From Schaedlerella arabinosiphila (GTDB lineage: Bacteria > Bacillota > Clostridia > Lachnospirales > Lachnospiraceae): DNA of 64,000 nucleotides. This document shows positions 35,164 to 44,630 of this stretch, piece by piece (position 1 is the first letter of the stretch; each line of letters begins with the position of its first letter). The DNA is taken from NCBI RefSeq assembly GCF_003885045.1, contig NZ_RHJS01000002.1, positions 2,976,001-3,040,000 on the forward strand, in the 5' to 3' direction. The translations under genes were made by a program, and so were the position numbers. The notes beneath the pieces are model-generated. The model saw only the letters and a program-made list of their open reading frames with translations. It made no database searches and had not been told where the DNA came from.

Positions 35164-36150
35164 TTACATATATATTTCTAATTCTAAGATTTCATTAAGC
35201 CACTGGCTAATAGAATATTTGTTCAATATTGGTGTCGATATTTTTTTATAATTTTTTTCAAAAAAATCGATTGGGATATCTTTCAAATTATTTTCAAAAT
35301 AATATATGTTATTAGAATCATAAAAATCTGCCCGTAAAACAGATCTATTATTTGTAATTAGCTTACATCCATTCCCCAGGCATTCAATGGTACGCATAGT
35401 CAATCCACTTTGTGTATTAGAAGCAAGATCTATTACGGCAAATGAGTTATTGTATACCTCATATGTTTTTTCCAATGATAATGGCAAAAAATTTATTTTT
35501 GCTGACTTTTTTCCAGATTGTTCTTTTTGCAATCTATTTTTTATAAAATAAGACATAGGAGCGTATAAGTAATCATGAATTTTTATATTCTTATCATATG
35601 CGTATTCTTTTAATTCATTTACAAAACGGATTCTTTCAGGATATGCTGTACAAATAATAGATATATCAAAAATAGGGATGTGCGTACCAACTAAATCTTC
35701 AATATAAAACAAAGGCCTGTATTTCCATCCATTATCAACTGAATCTTTATAATCAAAAGTATATATATAATCAAATAAGGCATAATAGCCAAGTACATTA
35801 GGGCAGTTTTGTATACTGTCCCAAAGATAAAGAACTGATTTTGCATTTTGATATTTTTTCAGTACTTTAACTATGAAATCCCTTTTCATAGAAGCTTCAG
35901 CTATCATAAACACAATATCATAGTCTTTTTCTTTAATTTTACTTTCAAAGCTTCTTACATAATATTCGGATGTTATATATAAAGGCATCATTTTTAGAAA
36001 TCTATATCTATAATCATATTTTATTAGATTTGTATAGAATACATCTATATTTAATTCTTTTTTTTCCAATTCACTTAATATATACTTTTCATACCCATAG
36101 AACTGCGGCATCAAAAGAAGTATTTTTTTATCTTTTAATTTTTTACCCAT
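35164..36150 (-). CDS. Glycosyltransferase, CgeB/GT-B-like
   Basis: 328 residues, cytoplasmic. It starts KKILLLMPQFYGYEKYIL; the middle holds SVLYLWDSIQNCPN, and a late LTMRTIECLGNGCKLITNN segment near residue 250 corresponds to the donor-binding E-rich region of GT-B enzymes (CgeB/GT4-like). Donor and acceptor unknown. It starts 16 bases inside the wzy gene. Confidence 0.68.
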   Translation of the reverse strand: MGKKLKDKKILLLMPQFYGYEKYILSELEKKELNIDVFYTNLIKYDYRYRFLKMMPLYITSEYYVRSFESKIKEKDYDIVFMIAEASMKRDFIVKVLKKYQNAKSVLYLWDSIQNCPNVLGYYALFDYIYTFDYKDSVDNGWKYRPLFYIEDLVGTHIPIFDISIICTAYPERIRFVNELKEYAYDKNIKIHDYLYAPMSYFIKNRLQKEQSGKKSAKINFLPLSLEKTYEVYNNSFAVIDLASNTQSGLTMRTIECLGNGCKLITNNRSVLRADFYDSNNIYYFENNLKDIPIDFFEKNYKKISTPILNKYSISQWLNEILELEIYM

Positions 36151-37271
36151 GAATGTCCCTTTATTACTATTTTTTTATAGTGCTTTTTATCTTCATGACA
36201 CATCACAAAATATTTTTGTGAATCCTTGCTGAGAATACAAATAATCGCTAGTACACAATACAAAAATGTAATTGAATGACCGCTTAAAGCAAGTGCATTT
36301 AAGGAAAATGGTAAAAGCACAATCAATGCCTGCCCTTTTGATTTTTTTATAATATGCACCCATAGAAAAAGTAACGCAACAAGTCCTATAATTCCAGCTT
36401 CAACCAAAAAAACAATAAAAATGCTGTGAGCACCAATATTCATATAGTATTTTGCGTTTCCAAATCCAACACCAATGATTTGATTAAATATAGAAGCTGA
36501 TTTAAAATACTTTCCTGTATAATAAAATAGTGCGTATCTGGCCATCAAACTATCATCTTGTATAATCATTTTTAAAAACCAAATCCCAGCTGTTCCGCCT
36601 AAAAGAATCAATAATACAATTTTATTTATTTTGGATATATCCATACCAAATATAATCCAAAACAGAATTATGGTAACAATAGATGCTTTCGATAAGGTTA
36701 ACAGGCATAGCACAAAAAGTATTATCAAATGTATTCTATATTTTTCTTCAAAATATTTTCTTAAATAGATACAATAAAAGAATAATACCACAATATATAT
36801 ACCCACAAAATTAGAATCCTGATACATAATACTTGAAATTTTATATCTATAAATATATGCTCCACGAGAAATATTTTCAACCAAATCTACTGGATGAAGC
36901 CATCTATATATCGCCTCAACCATTAAGATAATTATAGATGCATTTATAAATATGCGGGATATCCTGCTTATCTTTTTATAGTTCAAATGCTCAATAGTTC
37001 TAAATGTAACAATATAATAAGCCAATGCCAGAAGTACGTTTATTACAGGTTTTGTATAATTACTTAATATTAAATATTGTGTTATTATAATATATCCTAT
37101 AAACACATATATTGGTAACAATTCTAATTTTAACTTAAGTTTCTTATTTGACATTGCTTTTGGATATAGCAAAAAAACCCCTAAAAGAAAGGCAATGTAT
37201 ATTGGGTCTATTTTCATACCATATAGATAAAATCCCGAGAAAACAATAATCAATAATGCTGAAAGATACAA
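36135..37271 (-). CDS. wzy: Polysaccharide polymerase
   Basis: 378 residues with about ten predicted helices and low-complexity hydrophobic stretches. The GVGFGNAKYYMNIGAHSIFI segment (about 265-285) with a following VEAGIIGLVALL helix is the typical extracellular loop region of Wzy/O-antigen polymerases. Wzy proteins vary strongly; topology, this loop and the presence of wzx make the call. Confidence 0.82.
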   Translation of the reverse strand: MYLSALLIIVFSGFYLYGMKIDPIYIAFLLGVFLLYPKAMSNKKLKLKLELLPIYVFIGYIIITQYLILSNYTKPVINVLLALAYYIVTFRTIEHLNYKKISRISRIFINASIIILMVEAIYRWLHPVDLVENISRGAYIYRYKISSIMYQDSNFVGIYIVVLFFYCIYLRKYFEEKYRIHLIILFVLCLLTLSKASIVTIILFWIIFGMDISKINKIVLLILLGGTAGIWFLKMIIQDDSLMARYALFYYTGKYFKSASIFNQIIGVGFGNAKYYMNIGAHSIFIVFLVEAGIIGLVALLFLWVHIIKKSKGQALIVLLPFSLNALALSGHSITFLYCVLAIICILSKDSQKYFVMCHEDKKHYKKIVIKGHSWVKN

Positions 37272-37301
37272 TTCTATTATTCTCCTGACTTTTTATTACA
37301 T

Positions 37302-38246
37302 TTATCTTCCTATTTCTATATATTCGATAAAAATCAAAATCCTCAATATTACCGCTTCCAAAATATGTTTACGGTAATATTGAGAATATATCATTGCTAG
37401 CAGTACATTTTTCGATAACTCAATCTTATTGTCCCGATTGCGTAATGCTTTTTCCATGACCTCTCCCGCTTTTATATAGTTGATCGCTTCTTTATCGGTA
37501 CATTTTATTGCCTGTTGATACCCCTCATATATATACAAATCTCTTTCCGCTTTACACTCTTTTTTGTATAATTCTTTTACAAAACACTTTGCTTTCGCTT
37601 GTCTTATTCCGTTAGATGATTGAGTATTTCCCATTCTTGTTCTCACAGAATATAATGATTCATCTACATTTGCAAAACGAAATCCCAACCTCATTCCACG
37701 TAGTAAAAAATCATAATCTTCCGCAAAGGGTATCTCTCTATACCCCTTTAATTTCTCATAAACATTTTTTCTCGCTAACCATATATGTAAAATACAACAC
37801 ATGGTTTTCAAACCAGGTTTTATATATTTCCATGTTCGTGGGAAAGATTTATTGGAAATCACATTTCCTTTTTCATCTATATTTAAAACTTGACTTCCAA
37901 CAAGAGCACAATTTTCATGCTGATCAAGATACCTTTTCAATATTTCTAATCTATTTACATCACAAAGATCATCACCATCCATCCTTGCAATATATTTCCC
38001 TGTAACATAATTAAGAGCTTTATTTAATGTTTTACATATTTTTTGGTTACTCTCGTTTCGATAAAGTTTTATCCGTTTATCTATTTTTGATAATCTTTTT
38101 AAAATTGTATATGTACCATCGGTTGAGGCATCATCTACAATCACTAATTCTATATTTTTATAGGATTGATTTAAAATACATTTAACTGATTCTTCTACAT
38201 ATTTTTCCACATTGTATGTAGGCATGATGACAGAAATCAATTCCAT
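37302..38246 (-). CDS. Family 2 glycosyltransferase
   Basis: 314 residues. VIMPTYNVEKYVEESVKCIL near residues 6-25, LVIVDDASTDGT near residue 35 and ARMDGDDLCDVNRLE near residue 90 (DxD motif) define a GT2 inverting transferase. Its ATG overlaps the TAA of the GT4 gene (TAATG). The C-terminus is helical, likely membrane-associated. Confidence 0.92.
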   Translation of the reverse strand: MELISVIMPTYNVEKYVEESVKCILNQSYKNIELVIVDDASTDGTYTILKRLSKIDKRIKLYRNESNQKICKTLNKALNYVTGKYIARMDGDDLCDVNRLEILKRYLDQHENCALVGSQVLNIDEKGNVISNKSFPRTWKYIKPGLKTMCCILHIWLARKNVYEKLKGYREIPFAEDYDFLLRGMRLGFRFANVDESLYSVRTRMGNTQSSNGIRQAKAKCFVKELYKKECKAERDLYIYEGYQQAIKCTDKEAINYIKAGEVMEKALRNRDNKIELSKNVLLAMIYSQYYRKHILEAVILRILIFIEYIEIGR

Positions 38247-39328
38247 TATAACTCCTTATTAAGAACATCAAAGTAATATCTAATATGTTCATTCGTCATG
38301 TTCGCAAGTGAAAAAAACTTTTCATATAATCTGTAAGATGCTTCTGAATAAACTTCTAATTTCCTAATTATCTTGTTATAAGCTGTTTTTAGCGACAAAA
38401 TATTACCTGCTTCAAAATATGCCACGTCATTTTCATCAAAATAATCCTTATATATATCTAATTGAGAGCATATAACAGGTTTCCGCTTTGACATTGCTTC
38501 CAACAGAGCAAGTCCAAATCCTTCTGAATAAGAGACATGAGCATAAATATCCATGTATTGATAATAGTTATAGGACTCATCTCTATAGCCTGGAAAGAAT
38601 ACTCTGTCAGTAACACCCATTTCATCCGCTAGCTTACACAAGCTCCCCAATTCCGGGCCTTCACCTATAATAACCGCTGCACAGTCCTTTTCTACTTGTA
38701 ACAGCTTAATTATTTGATGAAATCCTTTTCTTTTATTTAGGAGTCCTACTGAACCAATTATTGTATATCCTTTCTTTTTAAATTCATCTAATTTTTTTGT
38801 ATCCTCTTTATTGATATCCTTATATTCATGTTCTATAATTCCATATGGAATTACCTTATAATTTTTATGCCCTATATAATTTTCGTAATAATCCTGCATT
38901 TGTTTAGATGATACAATTACATTTTTAGCCTTTGCAAGTGCTTTTTCCCAGAAAAAAAGAATAATCCATGCCTTAAACCGCGATTTTTCCATTTTTAATG
39001 CCTTGTCGTTATAACTATGCATAGATGTTACCCAAATTGTTTTCTTACTAAATAACGATGCATAGATATCTGGAACCCCCATGGTAGAATGTATAATGTC
39101 AAAATCGGAAAAGTCCCATGCTTTATAGCAAGATATTTTTGTACATTTTACACCCATATCATATTCTACTCTCCCCTTAAAGTAAAATATCTCTACATTT
39201 TTTACACGTTCTTTTAAGCCCATAAGTAGATAATGTGTAAATATAACCGGCCCTCTACTAATTACCGATGGCAGCAGAAAAGCGATTCTTAATTTTTTTT
39301 CTTCCATCCTCAGATTCCTTATCTCCAT
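38246..39328 (-). CDS. Family 4 glycosyltransferase
   Basis: 360 residues. N-terminal RIAFLLPSVISRGPVIFTHY; C-terminal GT-B donor site IIGEGPELGSLCKLADEMGV near residue 220 and YSEGFGLALLEAMSKRKPVI near residue 265, the EX7E motif of retaining GT4 enzymes. This is the first gene of the AT-rich block; GC content changes abruptly between it and fnlB. Confidence 0.9.
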   Translation of the reverse strand: MEIRNLRMEEKKLRIAFLLPSVISRGPVIFTHYLLMGLKERVKNVEIFYFKGRVEYDMGVKCTKISCYKAWDFSDFDIIHSTMGVPDIYASLFSKKTIWVTSMHSYNDKALKMEKSRFKAWIILFFWEKALAKAKNVIVSSKQMQDYYENYIGHKNYKVIPYGIIEHEYKDINKEDTKKLDEFKKKGYTIIGSVGLLNKRKGFHQIIKLLQVEKDCAAVIIGEGPELGSLCKLADEMGVTDRVFFPGYRDESYNYYQYMDIYAHVSYSEGFGLALLEAMSKRKPVICSQLDIYKDYFDENDVAYFEAGNILSLKTAYNKIIRKLEVYSEASYRLYEKFFSLANMTNEHIRYYFDVLNKEL

Positions 39329-39361
39329 TTCATAAATCTCAGAACTTTTTTCAGCTAAATC

Positions 39362-40219
39362 TCATAATTCATAATGCGGATACTGTTCCCTATGCTTCCG
39401 CATCCATTCCCCAAGCTCTCTGACCTGCTCCTCATATCCCGGAATCTTATAACTAAACCGCTCAAAATTCGTTCGTTTGAGACTTTTATCAATCCTAAAA
39501 TTCTCCTCCGGCGTGATTTCAATCGGCTCTTTTCTCAGATATTGATTAAAAAGGATCAGCATATCATACTTGCTGATGCACTTCTCCGGAACCATATTAT
39601 AAAGGCCATGCACATGTTGTATTGCAGCATTCTCTATAGTTTTTGCAAGCTGAAGAGTCGTCTGTCCGGTCCACATGGCATTCTTATAGCCTTTCACCCT
39701 GTCCCTTTGCTGCATAAACCAATTGACCAATCCGATACCATCTTTTTTCAGGTCCGGCCCAACGATCGAATTTCGAAATGTAATATCCTTTTTATTGACC
39801 AATTCCCCTAATGCTTTGGAACGGTCATAGAATAATTCTCCATCCGGCAGGTCTGACTCCGTATAGCTGCCCCTGCTCCCGCTGAATACACAATCCGTAC
39901 TGATGTGAATGATCTGCGTAGAGGTATGGGCCGTAATCCCGGCTAAAAACTGAGGGAAATAGGAATTTAAAAATACAGCCGCTTCATGGTTATTCTCCGC
40001 AAATTTATTGAGCAGTCCGATACAATTTACAGCAGCATCATACTGCCCGTCCTCTATCACCTTCCGAACTGTTTTCAGCTCTCTGACATCCCCGACAAGC
40101 GTCCTGACAAACCTGGATTCTTCTCTTGCAAATCCGTCAACCTCATAACCCTGTTCTTTCAAATAAAGGCTGATCGTATGTCCGGCCATGCCATTACAAC
40201 CTAAAATCAAAAACTTCAT
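39362..40219 (-). CDS. fnlB: RmlD-type reductase, UDP-FucNAc pathway
   Basis: 285 residues. The NADP motif LGCNGMAGHTISLYLKEQGY is at residues 5-24, HISTDCVFSG near residue 105, and YDRSKALGE (YxxxK) near residue 132. RmlD-like fold of FnlB/WbjC, which reduces the C4 keto group in UDP-L-FucNAc synthesis. It lacks the C-terminal cupin domain of S. aureus CapF, so FnlB-like is the better label. It follows fnlA by 27 bases. Confidence 0.85.
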   Translation of the reverse strand: MKFLILGCNGMAGHTISLYLKEQGYEVDGFAREESRFVRTLVGDVRELKTVRKVIEDGQYDAAVNCIGLLNKFAENNHEAAVFLNSYFPQFLAGITAHTSTQIIHISTDCVFSGSRGSYTESDLPDGELFYDRSKALGELVNKKDITFRNSIVGPDLKKDGIGLVNWFMQQRDRVKGYKNAMWTGQTTLQLAKTIENAAIQHVHGLYNMVPEKCISKYDMLILFNQYLRKEPIEITPEENFRIDKSLKRTNFERFSYKIPGYEEQVRELGEWMRKHREQYPHYEL

Positions 40220-40246
40220 ATCAACTTCCCCATAAATCGCTGCTGA

Positions 40247-41314
40247 TTACACGCCTGCTGCCCTTCTGCTCCCGTTTTCAATCTTCCCCAGCTCTGCTTT
40301 CACAAAATCTGTTGTCAGAAGCTTCCGAACCGTCCCTTCCACATCCAGCCGGTTCGTATTATGGCTTGTATATGGTTCGTTCTCTTCCTGATGGACTTGT
40401 CCGTCTATAAAATATTTATCATAGTTCAAATCCCGGTTGTCTGCAGAAATACGATAGTATTTTCCCATATCTTCTGCCCGCGCCCGCTCCTCCACTGTCA
40501 TCAGCGTTTCAAATAACTTCTCGCCATGGCGTGTACCAATCACTTTCGTACCGCTGTCACCGAAAAGCCTCTGTACTGCCTTTGCAAGAATCCCGATCGT
40601 GCTGGCGTCTGCTTTCTGTATGAAAAGATCTCCCGGATTTGCGTGCTCGAATGCAAACTGCACCAGATCCACTGCCTCATCCAGATTCATAAGAAATCTG
40701 GTCATATTCGGATTGGTGATTGTAACCGGCCGGCCGCTCCTGATCTGATCCACAAAAAGAGGAATCACCGATCCTCTGCTGCACATTACATTTCCATACC
40801 GCGTACAGCAAATCACCGTATCCCCGCGTTCGGCTGCGACTCTGGCATTTGCAGATATGACATGCTCCATCATTGCTTTACTGATTCCCATTGCATTGAT
40901 CGGATAGGCTGCCTTATCCGTGCTCAGGCACACCACCTTTTTCACTCCAACTTCAATTGCCGCATGGAGCATGTGATCTGTGCCTTCTACATTTGTCCTC
41001 ACGGCTTCCATGGGAAAAAATTCACAGCTCGGTACCTGCTTTAACGCTGCCGCATGAAAGATGTAATCCACACCGGGCATCGCATCACGCAGCGCCTGCT
41101 GGCTCCTCACATCCCCAATATAAAATTTTACTTTTTTATAATATTCAGGATAGTCTCTCTGCAGCTCATGTCTCATATCATCCTGTTTTTTCTCATCCCG
41201 GGAAAAAATGCGGATCTCTCCGATATCCGTAGTCAGAAAATGCTTCAGGACCGTGTGTCCAAAAGATCCTGTACCGCCGGTGATCAATAATGTTGCTCCA
41301 TGCAATGCTGACAT
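40247..41314 (-). CDS. fnlA: UDP-GlcNAc 4,6-dehydratase/5-epimerase
   Basis: 355 residues. LLITGGTGSFGHTVLKHFL near residues 9-27, IFHAAALKQVPSCEFFP near residue 85 and the active-site segment CLSTDKAAYPINAMGISK (Thr-Asp-Lys in place of Ser, with a MGISK lysine) are the FnlA/CapE/WbjB signature. First step of UDP-L-FucNAc formation from UDP-GlcNAc. Starts two bases after the fusion gene. Confidence 0.9.
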   Translation of the reverse strand: MSALHGATLLITGGTGSFGHTVLKHFLTTDIGEIRIFSRDEKKQDDMRHELQRDYPEYYKKVKFYIGDVRSQQALRDAMPGVDYIFHAAALKQVPSCEFFPMEAVRTNVEGTDHMLHAAIEVGVKKVVCLSTDKAAYPINAMGISKAMMEHVISANARVAAERGDTVICCTRYGNVMCSRGSVIPLFVDQIRSGRPVTITNPNMTRFLMNLDEAVDLVQFAFEHANPGDLFIQKADASTIGILAKAVQRLFGDSGTKVIGTRHGEKLFETLMTVEERARAEDMGKYYRISADNRDLNYDKYFIDGQVHQEENEPYTSHNTNRLDVEGTVRKLLTTDFVKAELGKIENGSRRAAGV

Positions 41315-41316
41315 TG

Positions 41317-44300
41317 TTATGCTCCTATTTTAAATATTTCATCCAGGCGTCCTAATAAACGCTCTTTGTTAAAATGTGTCTCCGAATAATGAAGTGCATT
41401 AGACGCAAGCTCATTGCGCCGATCTGTGCTCAGCTCCATAAATGATTTTATGTTGTCAACAAACCCACACACATCTTCCGCATCACTGCAAAGTCCTGCA
41501 TCTGCCTCCCGGATGATCTCCTGCACCTCTCCATCCGCAGATACCAGAATTGGTTTTCCGCATGCCATACAAGACTGCGTTTTAGCCGGAATTGTGATTG
41601 AGAATACATCGCTTTTGGACAGTGTAATCAGGAGTGCGTCCGCCCATGCAAGATACTTTGGAATCTCTTCTGCCGGTTTTCTCGGGATCAAATTGAAGGA
41701 ATCCTCCAGATTGTTTGCCTTGATACTCTCCTGAAGTTTGGGCAGATAACGGCCGTCACCTATGATGTGAAAACACACCCGCCTGTTTTCTGATTTTAAT
41801 ATTTTCGCCGCTTCCACTAAAATACCGAGTCCCTGCGCGTATCCGACACTTCCTGCAAATACCAGGTTCAGTACTTCATCCTTTGGCTTTTCCAAAGAGT
41901 CCTCTTTTTTTACAGGCCTGTAAAAATCTTCCGCATATTGAGGCCAAAATTCTATCCGTGCTTTGCTGATTCCCCTTTGGCTGATCGGTTCTATAAAGCT
42001 TTGCGAACACGTAAAGATTCTGTCACAATTCTTATATACATAATCCACCATCTTCTGAATCGGATAGATCACAGCCTTACTGTGAATGCCTGTAACTGAT
42101 TCCACGTTCTCCGGCCAAAGGTCTGTTACATATAAATAATGCGGAACATGATATTTTTTCTTATACCAGCAGCCAATCAATGCCTGAGTCATCGGAGAAA
42201 CTTCGAATGTAAATACAAGGTCTGCACGGATATCTGTCATTGCCTTCCATATAAATCCGGATACAGCAAATGACAGATAATTAGCAACCATGCCAACACT
42301 GCTGTTTCCCCTTGGAATCAACGGTATACGGATTATTTCCATCCCATTCCACCGCTCTTTTCTTCGGCTGCGATAACCGTAGCCTTCAAAAAACTTCCCC
42401 ATCGGATAATTAGGTATGCCTGTAAGTACAGTAACTTTGTATCCCCGCTTTACCCATTCTGATGCCATATCATTGATCCGAAAAGTTTCCGGATAAAAAT
42501 ATTGGGATATCACAAGGATGTGAGTCTTCCTAGGAATCTGACTCTTTCGTTCCATATCAGCATCTTGATCATATATGTTGTGCCCTTCTGTGCGTTTTAC
42601 TGACTCTTTGAGGTCAAATAAACGATATTCCAGTCCGTTGTAGATGCTTAATTTCTGGCTGTATACACAATCCCCAAACGCTTTATCCGTAAGCCTCCCT
42701 ATTTTTCCAGGAAAATGAGCAAGAACTCTAACCGCAGGGTTGAAGTATTTCGTCATCCAGATCCGCTTCCCAACAGCATGATTTATTTCTCTGACAAGGG
42801 ATGCTGTACTGCTGTATTCCCTGTTCTGCGGAAAATAGATTCCGCCCTCCCCGGAAATCATCAAGAGACTGAGAAATTCGCACAAAATATCGATATGAAG
42901 CATGGATCTCCGATGATTTATGTCAGGAAAAACCGGCAGCTTTTTTGCCAGTTTGGCAAGCATTTTATAATTCCCCTTACTTCCTCTCCCATATATCATC
43001 GGTGGCCGAAGTACCGCCACACGGAACTCTTTATCCTGCAGCCTGCGCACCAGCTTATCCGCCTGCCATTTGCTGTCTCCATAAAAATTTGCCGGAGCAG
43101 GAAGTGTGTGCTCGTCTATCACCTTCTGTTTCCCAATGGAAGCCGCTTCTCCATAGATGATCATAGAGGACATAAAAACAAACTGAGAAACACCTTCTGC
43201 CTTTGCTTTCCGGGCGGTCTCGACTGCCAGATCCGTATTGACCGCATAATATCTGGCTTTCGTTTCCTCATCTACATGTCCCACATCCGCATGGGCAATT
43301 CCTGCCACATGGAACACACAGTCATAGTCTCCAAAATCCTTTTCCCTCCAGGTACCGTCAATCATATCTACAGTATCTATGATGAAATTTTCACTGTAAT
43401 GCTCTCTCGCATATGTCTCAAAAGATTGTCCGATATAACTGTTTGCTCCTGTGATCAAAACACGTTTGGAATGAGCTGCATTTGTATCTATCTCAAACTT
43501 TTTCTTATAAGCATAGTCTTCAAATCCTGCATCCGCAGCTTCAACCGCTTCCATTCTGTATGCTGTCCTATGATCTGCTTCGGTTTTTTTTGATCTGACG
43601 CCGTTTCGCCTGGATACTTTTCTCTTATGTATCTCCCCGGTTCCGCCTTCCACAACTCCGTCTCCACCGGCAACCGAAAGAACTGTTCCAAACAGACATT
43701 TCACATCAAAAAACAGGGCCTTCCTTCCGCCCTGCCGCAACTGTCTCACATATTCCCCATCCAGCTTCGCCTTTTCCGGTATTTCCAGTTCATCCCTGCC
43801 ATTGATCTGCGCCCATCCGGTCAGGCCCGGTGTCACGCTGTTTGCGGAATACTTGTCACGCTCCTTTACCAGATCCTCCTGATTCCACAATGCCGGTCTT
43901 GGACCGATTATGCTCATTCTCCCCCGAAATATATCCCAGATCTGGGGAAGCTCATCCAGGCTGGTCTTCCGAAGCACGCGCCCCACCCGTGTGATATACT
44001 GTTCCGGGTCGCTCAACTGGTGCGTCGGCACATCGTGGGGCGTATCCATCTTCATGCTGCGGTATTTATGCAGCATAAAAAAATGCTTGTCCTTCCCCAC
44101 TCTCTTCTGCGTGAAAAAGACAGGCCCTGGATCGTCCAGATAGACTGCAAGGCTGAGCAGCCCGTAGAGCGGCGACAAAACCACCAGCCCGCCGAAGCTG
44201 AGCAGCTTATCCACCGCCGGCTTCACCTTTCCCTCATAAACCGTCTCCGGCCGTTTCTCGGCTTCGCCCGGCTTTATATAAGGATTTCCGGCGTCAATAT

Positions 44301-44457
44301 TCTCCGGTTCTGTCCTCTTCTTTGCCGCAGCATTCATCACGCCGTACGCCCCTGCCAGAACAACCCCTGCCAATATGAAATTTCTGCCATTTAGTTTTCT
44401 GTCGCCCATAGCCTCCCGTATCTGTCCCCAATCATTCAAAGCAGATGTACGCTTCAT
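41317..44457 (-). CDS. Triple fusion: phosphoglycosyltransferase, SDR epimerase, GT4
   Basis: 1046 residues in one frame. Residues 1-50 hold one hydrophobic segment. Residues about 75-265 are a monotopic initiating sugar-phosphate transferase (VYLDDPGPVFFTQKRVGKD, the LDELPQIW catalytic Asp-Glu at 168-169, GPRPALWNQEDLV). Residues about 331-620 are an extended SDR (VLITGANSYIGQSF at 333, FYGDSK at 458-463). Residues about 645-1046 are a WbuB-like GT4 (VISQYFYPETFRINDMASEW, TFEVSPMTQ, VFAGSVGYAQGLGIL). It would load the first sugar on undecaprenyl phosphate, form its nucleotide-sugar, and add the second residue, plausibly L-FucNAc. These activities are normally three genes. Confidence 0.9.
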   Translation of the reverse strand: MKRTSALNDWGQIREAMGDRKLNGRNFILAGVVLAGAYGVMNAAAKKRTEPENIDAGNPYIKPGEAEKRPETVYEGKVKPAVDKLLSFGGLVVLSPLYGLLSLAVYLDDPGPVFFTQKRVGKDKHFFMLHKYRSMKMDTPHDVPTHQLSDPEQYITRVGRVLRKTSLDELPQIWDIFRGRMSIIGPRPALWNQEDLVKERDKYSANSVTPGLTGWAQINGRDELEIPEKAKLDGEYVRQLRQGGRKALFFDVKCLFGTVLSVAGGDGVVEGGTGEIHKRKVSRRNGVRSKKTEADHRTAYRMEAVEAADAGFEDYAYKKKFEIDTNAAHSKRVLITGANSYIGQSFETYAREHYSENFIIDTVDMIDGTWREKDFGDYDCVFHVAGIAHADVGHVDEETKARYYAVNTDLAVETARKAKAEGVSQFVFMSSMIIYGEAASIGKQKVIDEHTLPAPANFYGDSKWQADKLVRRLQDKEFRVAVLRPPMIYGRGSKGNYKMLAKLAKKLPVFPDINHRRSMLHIDILCEFLSLLMISGEGGIYFPQNREYSSTASLVREINHAVGKRIWMTKYFNPAVRVLAHFPGKIGRLTDKAFGDCVYSQKLSIYNGLEYRLFDLKESVKRTEGHNIYDQDADMERKSQIPRKTHILVISQYFYPETFRINDMASEWVKRGYKVTVLTGIPNYPMGKFFEGYGYRSRRKERWNGMEIIRIPLIPRGNSSVGMVANYLSFAVSGFIWKAMTDIRADLVFTFEVSPMTQALIGCWYKKKYHVPHYLYVTDLWPENVESVTGIHSKAVIYPIQKMVDYVYKNCDRIFTCSQSFIEPISQRGISKARIEFWPQYAEDFYRPVKKEDSLEKPKDEVLNLVFAGSVGYAQGLGILVEAAKILKSENRRVCFHIIGDGRYLPKLQESIKANNLEDSFNLIPRKPAEEIPKYLAWADALLITLSKSDVFSITIPAKTQSCMACGKPILVSADGEVQEIIREADAGLCSDAEDVCGFVDNIKSFMELSTDRRNELASNALHYSETHFNKERLLGRLDEIFKIGA

Positions 44458-44543
44458 TTGCTGCAGATGCAGCCTTTACAGCGCTGTTTCTGCAGTGAAT
44501 CCTTTCTGCTTTTCCAATCTGCCCCTGTTACTGCCTTAAACAA

Positions 44544-44617
44544 CAAAAAATTTTGCTTGCGAAACTCGCGCCTGCGGCGGTCGCATTGCGACATCTACCT
44601 CATACGCCGCAGTGCGC
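44544..44617 (-). terminator. Possible attenuator between DegT gene and fusion gene
   Basis: Minus strand: GCGCACTGCGGCG pairs with CGCCGCAGGCGC around a loop that itself holds TCGCAATGCGA, then a small GCGAGTTTCGC hairpin and a T6 run. The T-run is 17 nt from the main stem, so this is not a textbook terminator. A hairpin here, in an operon headed by LoaP-type genes, could be an antitermination target. Confidence 0.4.
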
Positions 44618-44630
44618 ATCCCCCGAGGGT

